From contig JAJYZB010000001.1 in the NCBI GenBank assembly GCA_021800275.1, positions 310,001-374,000 of the forward strand: a DNA stretch of 64,000 nt. Direction: 5' to 3'. Under the pieces are notes generated by a model. It was not told the DNA's origin and made no database searches. It saw nothing but the letters and a program-made list of their open reading frames with translations. This document shows positions 8,535-18,304 of the stretch, in pieces. The stretch's first letter is position 1. The number at the start of each line of letters is the position of its first letter. The translations under genes and the position numbers were made by a program. Origin of the DNA: a bacterium. GTDB lineage: Bacteria; Vulcanimicrobiota; JABDET01.

Positions 8535-8548
8535 TGACAAATTTGTCA
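8535..8548. promoter_or_regulatory. Perfect palindrome, candidate Rrf2 operator for the suf operon
   Basis: TGACAAATTTGTCA is a perfect 14-bp palindrome in the 76-bp gap between the Rrf2-type regulator and sufC. Position, symmetry and the neighbouring regulator gene make it the likely operator. No experimental support is available here. Confidence 0.55.
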
Positions 8549-8590
8549 GATTTAAAATTCAATCCATTCTTTTAGAAAAGTGAGGCAGTC

Positions 8591-9334
8591 ATGAAACAAG
8601 AAATTCTGAAGATCCAAAATCTTCATGCAGAAATCGAAGGGAAAGAGATTCTAAAAGGGGTCAATCTCGTCATCCATTCAGGAGAGATTCATGCCATTAT
8701 GGGACCCAATGGTTCAGGAAAATCTACCCTATCCAATGTTTTAATGGGACATCCGCATTATAAGATTACTCAGGGGGAAATCCTGTTCAAAGGAGAAAAT
8801 TTAATCTCTCTAAAACCAGAAGAAAGAGCTAAAAAAGGGCTTTTTCTTGCTTTTCAGTACCCTACTTCAGTTCCAGGAGTCAACATGGTGAGTTACTTGA
8901 GAACCATTTTAAAAAATGTGAAAGGGAGCGATATTCCGGTTCGGGAATTCAGAAAACTTCTTGAAGAAAAAATGGGACTGCTTGAAATGGATAAATCATT
9001 TGCCCAGAGATACTTAAATGACGGCTTTTCCGGAGGAGAGAAAAAAAGGAGCGAAATCCTGCAGATGGCGCTTTTAAATCCAGAACTGGCTGTCCTGGAT
9101 GAAACTGATTCAGGACTGGATATTGATGCTTTAAGAACTGTATGTGAAGGAATTAAGAAAACCTTTCAATCTGAAAACTCTCTCTTGATTATCACCCATT
9201 ATCAAAGAATGTTAAATTATATTAAACCTGATTTTGTTCATGTCCTGGCAGAAGGGAAAATGGTGAAATCAGGAGGTCCGGAACTGGCTCTTGAATTAGA
9301 AGAAAAAGGATATGATCTAGTTCTGACGCATTAA
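8591..9334 (+). CDS. sufC: SUF Fe-S assembly ATPase SufC
   Basis: A 247-aa ABC-type ATPase that forms the SufBC2D scaffold complex for cytoplasmic Fe-S cluster assembly. Walker A is GPNGSGKST (residues 38-46), the Q-loop is [12 protein letters not shown], the signature is GFSGGEKKR, and Walker B is [14 protein letters not shown]. The switch His is in [10 protein letters not shown]. Full length. It is first of six genes in a row, with sufB starting 10 bp downstream after an AAAGGAGG site. Confidence 0.97.
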   Translation: MKQEILKIQNLHAEIEGKEILKGVNLVIHSGEIHAIMGPNGSGKSTLSNVLMGHPHYKITQGEILFKGENLISLKPEERAKKGLFLAFQYPTSVPGVNMVSYLRTILKNVKGSDIPVREFRKLLEEKMGLLEMDKSFAQRYLNDGFSGGEKKRSEILQMALLNPELAVLDETDSGLDIDALRTVCEGIKKTFQSENSLLIITHYQRMLNYIKPDFVHVLAEGKMVKSGGPELALELEEKGYDLVLTH

Positions 9335-9344
9335 AGGAGGAATC

Positions 9345-10757
9345 ATGGCTGCTCCAAAACTGGACATTGGTACTCAATACGCTGATAAATATGGATTTCA
9401 CGATCCTGAGAAATATGTTTTTAAAGCAAAACCCGGCCTTTCAAAAGAGATCGTAGAAGAGATCTCCTGGATGAAAGCGGAGCCTGAATGGATGCGGGAA
9501 CAAAGACTTCGAGCTCTAGAAATCTTTTATAAAAAACCCATGCCCTTATGGGGAAACACAGAGATTCTAAACACGATTGCTTTTAATGAAATTTATTATT
9601 ATTTAAAAGCCACTGACAAACAGGAAAACAATTGGAATGAGGTTCCTGAACAGATCAAAAAAACGTTTGACAGACTTGGGATTCCAGAAGCAGAGCGAAA
9701 GTTTCTAGCAGGAGTGACAGCCCAGTACGAATCAGAAGTAGTTTATCATTCAATCCGTGAAGATCTGGCAAAACTGGGAGTTATTTTTACAGACATGGAT
9801 ACAGGGTTAAAAGAACACCCTGAAATTGTAAAAGAATATTTTGGAACTGTTATCCCTGCTGCTGACAACAAATTTTCAGCCTTAAATTCTGCAGTTTGGT
9901 CAGGAGGGTCTTTTATCTGGGTTCCTCCAGGAGTGAAAGTTGAAATTCCTTTACAGGCTTATTTCAGAATAAATGCTGAAAAAATGGGGCAGTTTGAAAG
10001 AACCCTCATTATTTGTGAAGAAGGGGCAAGTGTCCACTACATCGAAGGCTGCACAGCCCCTATTTATTCCAACAATAGTCTGCATTCAGCAGTGGTTGAA
10101 TTGATCGCTAAAAAAGGTTCTAAAATTCGATACACGACCATTCAAAACTGGTCCACTAATGTTTATAATCTGGTCACGAAAAGAGCTTTGGCTCATGAGC
10201 AGGCAGTTGTGGAATGGATTGATGGAAATCTAGGATCTAAATTAACCATGAAATATCCGTCTGTTTACATGGTGGGTCCAGGAGCCCATGGAGAAGTTTT
10301 AAGTGTCGCTTTTGCGGGAAAAGGGCAGCACCAGGACGCAGGAGCAAAAATGGTGCACTTGGCTCCCCATACTTCTTCCACCATTCTTTCTAAAAGCATC
10401 TCAAAAGATGGAGGAAGAACCTCCTACCGCGGACTGGTGAAAGTCGCAAAAGGGGCTGAAAATGTAAAATGCAATGTTAGATGTGATGCTCTTCTCCTGG
10501 ATGAGGAATCCAGATCTGACACCTATCCTTTAATGCAGATTGATGAGAAAAAAGTCCAGATTGGCCATGAAGCCACTGTCAGCAAAGTTGGAGATGAACA
10601 GTTGTTTTATTTAAGAAGTAGAGGATTAACTGAACAGGAAGCCACGACTTTAATTGTAAAGGGATTTTTTGAACCTTTTGCTAAAGTTCTCCCCATGGAA
10701 TATGCCGTTGAATTAAACCGCTTGATTGCTTTAGAAATGGAAGGCAGCCTGGGATGA
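9345..10757 (+). CDS. sufB: SUF Fe-S assembly scaffold protein SufB
   Basis: A 470-aa SufB of normal length. Characteristic stretches include [40 protein letters not shown], and, near the end, [20 protein letters not shown] followed by [19 protein letters not shown]. The conserved cysteine region is [13 protein letters not shown]. SufB is the site of nascent Fe-S cluster assembly, together with SufC and SufD. Its stop overlaps the ATG of sufD (ATGA), so translation is coupled. Confidence 0.97.
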   Translation: MAAPKLDIGTQYADKYGFHDPEKYVFKAKPGLSKEIVEEISWMKAEPEWMREQRLRALEIFYKKPMPLWGNTEILNTIAFNEIYYYLKATDKQENNWNEVPEQIKKTFDRLGIPEAERKFLAGVTAQYESEVVYHSIREDLAKLGVIFTDMDTGLKEHPEIVKEYFGTVIPAADNKFSALNSAVWSGGSFIWVPPGVKVEIPLQAYFRINAEKMGQFERTLIICEEGASVHYIEGCTAPIYSNNSLHSAVVELIAKKGSKIRYTTIQNWSTNVYNLVTKRALAHEQAVVEWIDGNLGSKLTMKYPSVYMVGPGAHGEVLSVAFAGKGQHQDAGAKMVHLAPHTSSTILSKSISKDGGRTSYRGLVKVAKGAENVKCNVRCDALLLDEESRSDTYPLMQIDEKKVQIGHEATVSKVGDEQLFYLRSRGLTEQEATTLIVKGFFEPFAKVLPMEYAVELNRLIALEMEGSLG

Positions 10758-11854
10758 GTCAAGCAGTTCTCTCTCCCCTCCCCCACCCAGTTTCTGCAGC
10801 AGAAGTTCTCCCTGATGTTCCAGTTTTTCATCAGAAAACAAGCAGAGAGGATATCGCACAGAGTGTCTATTTCAATCCTCTAGAAAACAATTCAGAGAAA
10901 ATAGTAAAACAGTGGCTTGGAACTATCATTAAACCTGAAAAAAACCAGTGGACTGAATTGAATCATGCCCACTGGAAAAAGGGGGGAGTTCTAGTGGTTC
11001 CTCCCCATACAGATTTAGGGGTCATTACTTTAACCCATACCCCTCAAGCGAAAACTTCTGTTTTCCTTCCCAGACTTTTAGTTGTCGTGCAGCAAGGTGG
11101 AAAATTAGTCCTTTTAGATGAATATTCTGGAGAGCACTCTCCTGATTATGCTGTTCCGGTCATTGAAATTGCAGCATTAGAAAACTCTGAAATCCATTAC
11201 ATCCATCTTCAAAAGTGGAATTATCAAACACAGCATTATGTTTACAGTAGAATTCATTTACAAAAAAACGCTTTCGCAACTGCCACCACCTGTATCCTTG
11301 GAGGGGGAAAAACAAATGCCCAAATTGAAGTTTCTCTCCAGGGAGAAGGCAGCAGAGCCAATCTTTTTGGGGTTGTTTATGGAACAAAAGAACAGAACAT
11401 TGAGCACTTCACCCTTCAAGAACATCTCGCACCTCATACAGAAAGTGATCTGCTGATAAAAACAGCGCTGAGAGATAAAGCCCAGAGTTATTTCAATGGA
11501 TTAATCTGGATTGAAAAAGGAGCATCAAAAACAAGCGCTTATCAGCAGAATCGAAATCTTCTCTTGAGTTCAGCAGCAAAAGCTGAAACAACTCCAAAAC
11601 TCGAAATTCTAGACAATGATGTCAGATGCACCCATGGAGCAAGTGTTGGACCTGTAGATGAAGAACAGATTTTTTATTTAGAAAGCAGAGGGATTCCTCG
11701 AAATGAAGCTGAAGCCCTTATTGTGGAAGGTTTTTTTCAGGATCTTTTAGACAGAATCCCCGCGCAAACCCTTAAAGAAGATTTATCACAGGAAATTCTA
11801 GCAGCCTTAGCTGGAACTGCTGAAAACAGCAAAGAGACCCATGAGAGGCCCTGA
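10754..11854 (+). CDS. sufD: SUF Fe-S assembly protein SufD
   Basis: A 366-aa SufB paralogue. The N-terminal third is variable; the beta-helix core carries [15 protein letters not shown]-like repeats. The C-terminal signature is [20 protein letters not shown] followed by [20 protein letters not shown]. Its role is to pair with SufB in the SufBC2D complex and support iron entry. It overlaps sufB by 4 bp and is 11 bp from the Rieske gene. No unusual features beyond a slightly short N-terminal domain. Confidence 0.94.
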   Translation: MSQAVLSPLPHPVSAAEVLPDVPVFHQKTSREDIAQSVYFNPLENNSEKIVKQWLGTIIKPEKNQWTELNHAHWKKGGVLVVPPHTDLGVITLTHTPQAKTSVFLPRLLVVVQQGGKLVLLDEYSGEHSPDYAVPVIEIAALENSEIHYIHLQKWNYQTQHYVYSRIHLQKNAFATATTCILGGGKTNAQIEVSLQGEGSRANLFGVVYGTKEQNIEHFTLQEHLAPHTESDLLIKTALRDKAQSYFNGLIWIEKGASKTSAYQQNRNLLLSSAAKAETTPKLEILDNDVRCTHGASVGPVDEEQIFYLESRGIPRNEAEALIVEGFFQDLLDRIPAQTLKEDLSQEILAALAGTAENSKETHERP

Positions 11855-11865
11855 AGGAGAGAAAA

Positions 11866-12213
11866 ATGGAAAATTCACAGAGTAGCTGGATTGAAATTTG
11901 TAAAACAACGGAACTGCTGGAAGGACAAATTAAAGCATTTCAGGTTCAAGGAAATCGCATTGCTCTCTGCCGTGTTCAAGGAGGAGGGTTTTATGCAGTG
12001 GATGATCTCTGCACCCATGATGATGGGCCTTTAGGAGAAGGGGATCTTTTAGGAACTGAAATAGAGTGTCCAAGACATGGAGCCAGGTTTGATATAAAAA
12101 CCGGAAAAGCCCTGTGTCTGCCTGCTGTTCTCCCTATCAAAACTTATCCTGTTCAAATTACAGGAGAAACTGTAAAAATTCAAGTTCCCCAACAGGTTAC
12201 CAAAACCCCATGA
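11866..12213 (+). CDS. Rieske-type [2Fe-2S] ferredoxin in the suf operon
   Basis: A 115-aa soluble Rieske ferredoxin. The cluster ligands are C-x-H in DDLCTHDDGPLG and C-x2-H in ECPRHGARFD, 16 residues apart in the usual pattern. It resembles the non-haem dioxygenase ferredoxin components (NirD/BphF type). In suf operons of several phyla such a protein sits between sufD and sufS; it may supply electrons for cluster assembly, but this is not proven. Its stop TGA overlaps the sufS ATG (ATGA), tying it to the operon. A GGAG ribosome-binding site precedes the ATG. Confidence 0.92.
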   Translation: MENSQSSWIEICKTTELLEGQIKAFQVQGNRIALCRVQGGGFYAVDDLCTHDDGPLGEGDLLGTEIECPRHGARFDIKTGKALCLPAVLPIKTYPVQITGETVKIQVPQQVTKTP

Positions 12214-13529
12214 TGACTGATATTCATTCAGGTAATATTCCTGCAGCCTCTGATATTCCTGAGACTTCTCGCGTTCCAGCCTCTGATGGAGCGAAAATTT
12301 TTAAAAAAACACGAGATGATTTCCCTATCTTAAAACGAAAAATTTATGGAAAACCTCTTATTTATCTGGATAATGCAGCAACCAGCCAGAAACCTTTTTC
12401 TGTGATTCAAGCGATCCAGACTTACTATGAAAACTCAAATGCCAATATCCACAGAGGGGTTCACCATTTAGCAGAAGAGGCAACCAGTGCTTATGAAGCC
12501 GTCAGAAAAAAAACAGCTGCTTTTATCCATGCCAAAGACCATCATTCCATTCTATTCACCAGAAACTGCACTGAAGCCATTAACCTGGCAGCTTTTTCCT
12601 GGGGAAGAAAATTTTTAAAACCTGGAGACGAGATTCTTTTAACAGAGATGGAGCACCACTCCAATCTGATTCCATGGCATTTTTTAAAAAACGAGAAAGG
12701 GATTGAGCTGAAATTTATTCCCTTTAATGAAGAAGGCATTTTAAATCTCTCTAAACTTCCTGAACTCCTCTCTTCCAGAACAAAACTGGTCAGTCTGACC
12801 CATATATCCAACAGCCTTGGAACCATCAATCCCATTAAACAAATTATCGAAGCAGCCCATGAAAAAGGAGCCCTTGTCCTGATTGATGGCGCACAGTCAG
12901 TCCCCCATCTCCCTGTTGATGTTCAAGATTTAAACTGTGATTTCTTAGCTTTTTCTTCCCACAAAATGCTGGGTCCAACAGGGGTCGGAATTCTTTATGG
13001 AAAACTAGAACTCTTAGAAGCTATGGATCCTTTTATGGGAGGAGGGGAAATGATCCGAGAAGTCTGGCTGGATCATTCCACTTATTCTAAACCCCCCTGG
13101 AAATATGAAGCAGGAACCCCGAATATTGCGGATACCATTGGATTCGGGGCTGCCCTGGATTATTTGAATCAAACGGGAATGAAAGAAATTCAAAAACAGG
13201 AAGAAGAGTTAACCCGTTTTGCCCTTCAGAGATTCAGCGCTGAGAAAGAAATTAAAGTGTATGGACCCCAAAATTTTAAGATTCATGCGGGGATTATCTC
13301 TTTTAATCTGGAAGGAATCCATCCTCATGATGTTGGAACCATTTTAGATCAGGAAGGAATTGCCATTAGAGCAGGACACCATTGCACACAGCCCTTAATG
13401 AGAAAACTTGGAGTTTCTGGAACAGCCAGAGCCAGTTTTTATTTTTACAATACAAAAGAAGAAGTAGAACTGCTTCTTCAATCCATTCAAAAAGTGTTTC
13501 AGATCTTCCATCATGCTGCCGCTCGATGA
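12210..13529 (+). CDS. sufS: Cysteine desulfurase SufS
   Basis: A group II PLP-dependent cysteine desulfurase that provides sulfur for SUF assembly. The PLP lysine is in AFSSHKMLGPTG and the catalytic cysteine in RAGHHCTQPLMRKLG. The N-terminal part shows PLIYLDNAATSQKP and NANIHRGVHHLAEEAT. I chose ATG 12210 (overlapping the Rieske stop), giving 439 aa; an open frame extends to 12114 but lies inside the Rieske gene. Even so the enzyme has about 35 more N-terminal residues (DIHSGNIPAASDIPETSRVP) than typical SufS. It overlaps sufU by 17 bp. Confidence 0.95.
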   Translation: MMTDIHSGNIPAASDIPETSRVPASDGAKIFKKTRDDFPILKRKIYGKPLIYLDNAATSQKPFSVIQAIQTYYENSNANIHRGVHHLAEEATSAYEAVRKKTAAFIHAKDHHSILFTRNCTEAINLAAFSWGRKFLKPGDEILLTEMEHHSNLIPWHFLKNEKGIELKFIPFNEEGILNLSKLPELLSSRTKLVSLTHISNSLGTINPIKQIIEAAHEKGALVLIDGAQSVPHLPVDVQDLNCDFLAFSSHKMLGPTGVGILYGKLELLEAMDPFMGGGEMIREVWLDHSTYSKPPWKYEAGTPNIADTIGFGAALDYLNQTGMKEIQKQEEELTRFALQRFSAEKEIKVYGPQNFKIHAGIISFNLEGIHPHDVGTILDQEGIAIRAGHHCTQPLMRKLGVSGTARASFYFYNTKEEVELLLQSIQKVFQIFHHAAAR

Positions 13530-13947
13530 ACTGTATCAGGAAGTCATCCTGGACCATTATAAAAATCCAAAAAATCAAGGAACCATAGAAAATCCTGATT
13601 ATAAAGGACATGGAGTCAATCCCCTGTGCGGAGATGATGTCGAAATCTGGATTAAACTGGAAAATGGCAAAATTAAAAGTTTGAAATCCATTGGAAAAGG
13701 ATGTGCTGTCAGCCAGGCTTCTTTAAGCATGATGGGAGAAGCCCTCCAGGGAAAAAGCATAGAAGAAGCTAGACAAGCAGTTGAAAAATTTAAAAAAGGG
13801 ATGCTGGAAGGGGGAGAACTCCACTTTGAAGAGTATCCGGATCTAGAAGCTCTAGAAGGCGTAAAGAAATTTCCTGTGCGGATTAAATGCGCTGTCCTGC
13901 CGTGGAATACATTTTTAGAGGCTCTGGAAAGTCATCCTTCAGCCTAA
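13513..13947 (+). CDS. sufU: Sulfur-transfer / scaffold protein SufU
   Basis: A 144-aa IscU-like protein of the SufU class. The three conserved cysteines are in VNPLCGDDVEIW, IGKGCAVSQAS and RIKCAVLPWN. It also has the roughly 20-residue insertion between the second and third cysteines that separates SufU from IscU. SufU in Gram-positive bacteria is a zinc-dependent sulfur acceptor for SufS. The gene begins inside the end of sufS (17-bp overlap) and closes the operon. Confidence 0.95.
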   Translation: MLPLDELYQEVILDHYKNPKNQGTIENPDYKGHGVNPLCGDDVEIWIKLENGKIKSLKSIGKGCAVSQASLSMMGEALQGKSIEEARQAVEKFKKGMLEGGELHFEEYPDLEALEGVKKFPVRIKCAVLPWNTFLEALESHPSA

Positions 13948-14070
13948 AACATCCCCTCAACCAGCAGCAGTAAAGTTTGATGGTGAAATACTCCCTGCAC
14001 GCAGTGTGAAGGCAGCGCATAATTTTTTAGAAGGAAAATAAACTGATCTACAAAAATAAGTTCTTGACAG

Positions 14071-14427
14071 ATGGGAATTACGTATTTAAAAGTTAAAGTG
14101 GCAAATCCTGAACATCCTCAAAAAAAAGAAATCTGCAAATTTCTGGTGGATTCATGGGCTGTTTATTCAGTGATCCCAGCTCCTATTTTAAAACGCTTAG
14201 GAATTAAAGCGACATCCTCTGAAGAATTTATTCTGGCGAATGGAGAGATTGTCAAGAAAGATGTGGGGAATGCCTATTTCGAATACAACAGGAAAATGCG
14301 GGCAGCTCCTGTTATTTTTGGAGATGTGGGGGTATTTTTGTTGGGAGCAACAACACTTGAGGCTCTCGGCATGATTTTAGATCCTTTACGTCGTGAACTT
14401 AAAACACTCCCTTTAACATTAATGTAG
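14071..14427 (+). CDS. Retropepsin-like aspartic protease homologue with altered active site
   Basis: A 118-aa protein that follows the clan AA (retropepsin-like) aspartic protease pattern. It has KFLVDSWAVYSVIPAPILKR, LGIKATSSEEFILANGE and, near the end, LGATTLEALGMILDP. The catalytic motif in this family is DTG; here it reads DSW, so the essential glycine is replaced by Trp. The protein is probably inactive, or the gene is in early decay. Homologues are often found beside toxin-antitoxin genes or in variable regions. A partial copy lies 850 bp downstream (15025-15140). Confidence 0.7.
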   Translation: MGITYLKVKVANPEHPQKKEICKFLVDSWAVYSVIPAPILKRLGIKATSSEEFILANGEIVKKDVGNAYFEYNRKMRAAPVIFGDVGVFLLGATTLEALGMILDPLRRELKTLPLTLM

Positions 14428-14507
14428 ATTCTCTTTATCGCACCCTGCACGAAAATGGACATTCAAGCGCCACCTGAAGTGAATCTAAGCTGCTGGATTC
14501 GAGCGCT

Positions 14508-14795
14508 TTAAATTTTATTGATCTGTGGGGATTTATAACTAGCGGCATTTGAAAACTGCATATTGTTAGCCATTTTGCTCAACTGCATCAACTGGGTTCT
14601 CATCAGCATTCCTTCTGCTCCAAACTCTTTTTCCTCCCATCCAAAATCGGCTCTGTCCAGTGTCAAATGGCCGCCATTCCCCTGATTCTGAAGAGAAATG
14701 TTCCCTTGAGCAGTAACCCCCCCTGTGACCACATGATTGGCGCTGGTCATCCCAAAAAAACGCCCCTGCTGTAATTTGCCAATGATGCTGTTCAT
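14508..14795 (-). CDS. Small protein of unknown function
   Basis: A 95-aa protein that I do not recognise. A strong ribosome-binding site (AGGAGGAGG) lies about 12 bp upstream of the ATG, which argues that it is real. It begins MNSIIGKLQQGRFFGM and carries a Gly/Asn/Gln-rich stretch (TAQGNISLQNQGNGGH), an acidic middle (WEEKEFGAEG), and a Met/Gln-rich amphipathic end (RTQLMQLSKMANNMQ). There is no signal peptide or membrane segment and no cysteine. It is the only gene pointing left between the protease homologue and the toxin-antitoxin pair. Function cannot be assigned. Confidence 0.55.
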   Translation of the reverse strand: MNSIIGKLQQGRFFGMTSANHVVTGGVTAQGNISLQNQGNGGHLTLDRADFGWEEKEFGAEGMLMRTQLMQLSKMANNMQFSNAASYKSPQINKI

Positions 14796-15144
14796 GCAGA
14801 CCAGTTCCTCCTCCTACCGATTAAACTGAATCTTACACTTATTATAATTTATAACTATTGCAAAAGTTTAACCAATCTTTTAACAAAATGTTAATTTTTT
14901 CAGCCGCAAATTTACGCTGTCTTGCCGACTCTGAATCAGATGGCGCGCTGTCTTTGACGTAAATTCAATTTTACTTCTGCAGGCTAAATTTAGACGGAGG
15001 TGCACGCTTTCATAATATCACCCGAAAACATCTCCTCAACTTTTAGAACGCCTGGGAATTAAAGCCACATCCTCTGAAAAATTTATTCTGGCTGAAGGGG
15101 GGATTGTCAAGAAAGATGTAGGGAATGCCTATTTCGAATAAACT
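14796..15144. other. AT-rich intergenic stretch with an inverted repeat and a pseudogene copy
   Basis: About 350 bp with no intact gene. AATTTACG near 14909 and CGTAAATT near 14958 form an 8-bp inverted repeat about 40 bp apart. The right third is the decayed copy of the retropepsin-like gene described separately. Confidence 0.5.
15025..15140 (+). pseudogene. Partial duplicate of the retropepsin-like gene
   Basis: Positions 15041-15140 match 14186-14285 at 89 of 100 aligned bases without gaps. The 16 bases before it (15025-15040) match 13946-13961, at the end of sufU, with one mismatch. The copy is therefore a mosaic in which the first part of the gene is missing. It has no start codon and ends abruptly at the toxin gene. 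Confidence 0.75.
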
Positions 15145-15549
15145 TCAATGAACCACTTCCAATATAAGCCCCTTGATTCTTCCATAATCCCGTGTGTCAT
15201 AAGTTATAATGGAGCAGCCAAGAGAGATACAGATTGAAGCTGTCATCAGATCATGAGCACCAACAATATCCCCCTTTTTCACTAACTGCGCCCAAACTCT
15301 TGCATAAATTCTGGCAGCATTCAAGTCAAAAGAATAAATGGGAAAAGTCTCAATGATTTTTTCAACATAAGCCTCTCTCTTCAGCCGTCTTTTTTCTGAA
15401 TCGGCTCGATGAACGCCGTGAAGAAGTTCAGAAACTGTTATTGTCGTAATCCCAAAAAATTCATTTTCTCTTTTTGAAACAACTTTTTCAAGCTCTAAAA
15501 AGCCTTTTTCTGCAGCGATTAAAATACTTGTGTCTAAGATTACCCCCAT
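15145..15549 (-). CDS. PIN-domain toxin (VapC-like ribonuclease)
   Basis: A 134-aa PIN-domain protein. The expected acidic residues are present: Asp in VILDTSILIAAE, Glu in TVSELLHGVHRAD, Asp in GAHDLMTASICISLG and Asp in ITYDTRDYGRI. VapC toxins cleave RNA, often tRNA, in a Mg-dependent way. It overlaps the antitoxin gene by 10 bp, the usual arrangement with antitoxin first. Length fits the family and no damage is visible. Confidence 0.92.
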   Translation of the reverse strand: MGVILDTSILIAAEKGFLELEKVVSKRENEFFGITTITVSELLHGVHRADSEKRRLKREAYVEKIIETFPIYSFDLNAARIYARVWAQLVKKGDIVGAHDLMTASICISLGCSIITYDTRDYGRIKGLILEVVH

Positions 15550-15821
15550 AAACTCTTTCGCGGAATCCGAGGCTGCTGATGGATAATATTCTTTAAATCC
15601 ATTTCGAATTTCTTGGATTCATCCGCTAATTTTGGAAGCTGCTCAAACAGATTTTTTAAATCTCGTAAAGTTTTCTGTTTTGATGCCGATTCTGCCGAAG
15701 AAAGAAAGGCAATTGGTTTTCCCCCTCTCACAATAATATACTGTTCTCCAGCATATCGAACAGAATTTAACATTTCAGAGAATTTCCTAACAGCTTCTGT
15801 GGCGGTTATTGTTTTTTTCAT
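15540..15821 (-). CDS. Phd/YefM-type antitoxin
   Basis: A 93-aa protein with the Phd/YefM N-terminal pattern: TITATEAVRKFSEMLNSVRY, then EQYIIVRGGKPIAFLSSAE. The C-terminal half is charged and should wrap around the toxin. Phd/YefM antitoxins bind DNA and repress their own operon. The palindrome at 15869-15882 could be the operator. It is translated first and overlaps vapC. Confidence 0.88.
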   Translation of the reverse strand: MKKTITATEAVRKFSEMLNSVRYAGEQYIIVRGGKPIAFLSSAESASKQKTLRDLKNLFEQLPKLADESKKFEMDLKNIIHQQPRIPRKSLWG

Positions 15822-17161
<1,340 letters not shown>

Positions 17162-17192
17162 TTCATTGAGGAGAATTTAGGAGGAAAACAAA

Positions 17193-17576
17193 ATGATTGT
17201 CAAAAGATGTGGTTCTGAACCTTCAACTAAAGGCAGCCTAGAGTATTTTTCAGGGACTGTTAGAATAGACAGGCTGTTTGAAGCAAAAAAACCTGCACGC
17301 ACAGCAGCTGCAAGCGTTACATTTGAGCCCAATGCCCGTACTGCTTGGCATACTCATCCATTAGGTCAAATTTTAATTGTAACATCAGGATGCGGTTTGG
17401 TTCAGCGGTGGAATGAGCCAGCAGAAGAAATTAAGCCAGGTGATGTAATTTGGATAGAACCTGGCGAAAAGCACTGGCACGGGGCAAAGGTTGACACTGC
17501 CATGACGCATATTTCCATAGTTGAACAGCTTGACGGCAAAAATGCTGACTGGATGGAAAAGGTAGAATCTATTTAA
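17193..17576 (+). CDS. Cupin-domain protein
   Basis: A 127-aa single-domain cupin similar to the small proteins often found with aldo/keto reductases or carboxymuconolactone decarboxylases. Metal-binding motif 1 is [17 protein letters not shown] and motif 2 is [15 protein letters not shown], so it can bind a metal and may be an enzyme of uncertain activity. The gene starts after an AGGAGG site. Codon use resembles that of the aldo/keto reductase, so both probably arrived together. Confidence 0.88.
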   Translation: MIVKRCGSEPSTKGSLEYFSGTVRIDRLFEAKKPARTAAASVTFEPNARTAWHTHPLGQILIVTSGCGLVQRWNEPAEEIKPGDVIWIEPGEKHWHGAKVDTAMTHISIVEQLDGKNADWMEKVESI

Positions 17577-17678
17577 AATTTATTCGTCTTTTTAAAGGAG
17601 CACGATGCCTGACTGAAAAGACCATTACCGCTTGTGCCCAATAGAAACACCGCTCTCCCGCCCACATGCCCGCAGCAT

Positions 17679-17861
17679 TACTTTCAGGTCATTCAAACTC
17701 CAGATCACTGCCAGGGACATGCGCGTAAAATGGCGGCAAGACTGCAAGCTGCTTCTGTGTCTCAAGATCCTGTTCTTGTCTCTCATAAAACACTTGCTGG
17801 TCATTTTCCTACCACTTCTTTGAAGCTGAAAATTGATGGAGAAATGGAGATTTTTTCGTAA
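17679..17861 (+). pseudogene. Remnant of the C-terminus of a prolyl oligopeptidase
   Basis: One frame reads DHCQGHARKMAARLQAAS followed by PVLVSHKTLAGH. Prolyl oligopeptidases (S9) end with a similar order: DDRV-x-x-GHARKMAARLQAA, then PVL, then AGH with the catalytic His. The first Asp-containing motif is damaged and there is no start. Only about 60 codons remain, and the frame ends at TAA 17859. Assignment is by recognition of the pattern and needs a search. No other large feature occurs between the cupin gene and hicB. Confidence 0.5.
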
Positions 17862-17910
17862 CTCAAATTTAAATCAACTCTCGAACAGAACTGCGACAGA
17901 GGAATATCTC

Positions 17911-18020
17911 ATGATTTTCCATGTCACTTTAGAAAATGCAGAAGATGGTTGGATTGCAACACAGAATGTCCTGCTCTTCCGGGTTGTGTCTCACAAGGGA
18001 AAGATGAAAAAGTTGTTTAA
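17911..18020 (+). pseudogene. Frameshifted, truncated HicB-type antitoxin
   Basis: ATG 17911 opens MIFHVTLENAEDGWIATQ, after which the HicB motif ECPALPGCVSQGKDEK continues in a different frame because of an extra 2 bp near 17957-17962. The shifted frame stops at 18018. The C-terminal DNA-binding part of HicB is absent. A second copy of this block at 20535-20623 lacks the extra bases. It lies directly before hicA. Confidence 0.75.
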
Positions 18021-18031
18021 TTGTGGCTAGA
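17941..18031 (+). repeat. HicB-derived repeat, copy 1
   Basis: This block from GAAGATGGTTGG to GTGGCTAGA is nearly identical to 20535-20623. The only visible differences are a 2-bp insertion and an adjacent base change around 17957-17962. Sequences on both sides are unrelated. Confidence 0.85.
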
Positions 18032-18244
18032 CTTGGAAAAATTTCCGGAAAGGAAGCCGCACAAGCTTTTAAAAAAGCGGGGTGGGAGCCTATAGGGCAA
18101 GTAGGTCGTCATCTCATTATGACAAAAACTGACATCAAAGTAAACCTTCCTATTTCTCAGCATAAAAAACTATCTATTGGGACACTTCGAGCTCTGATCC
18201 CTAATGCAAATCTCACGGTCGAAGAATTTCTTAATTTATTGTAA
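18023..18244 (+). CDS. hicA: HicA-type mRNA interferase toxin
   Basis: A 73-aa dsRBD-like toxin. It begins with GTG 18023 and reads MARLGKISGKEAAQAFKKAG, then the catalytic-His region QVGRHLIMTK, then KKLSIGTLRALIPNANLTVE near the end. HicA cleaves mRNA and is neutralised by HicB. The adjoining hicB is frameshifted and short, so the toxin is either weak, silenced or uncontrolled. It is convergent with the adhesin gene. Confidence 0.85.
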   Translation: MARLGKISGKEAAQAFKKAGWEPIGQVGRHLIMTKTDIKVNLPISQHKKLSIGTLRALIPNANLTVEEFLNLL

Positions 18245-18304
18245 AAATTACATCCATTGCCACCTATTCCTCTTTTCTACTTCCTCTCATCAAAAGACAA
18301 ACCC

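Noticed and set aside
13962-14042. Open frame after sufU reading VKFDGEILPARSVKAAHNFL
   Set aside because: No start codon and only about 25 codons before a stop; it might be an antitoxin remnant but the evidence is too thin to annotate.
17632-17823. 63-codon open frame in the prolyl oligopeptidase remnant
   Set aside because: Out of frame with the recognisable S9-like sequence; treated as a shadow.
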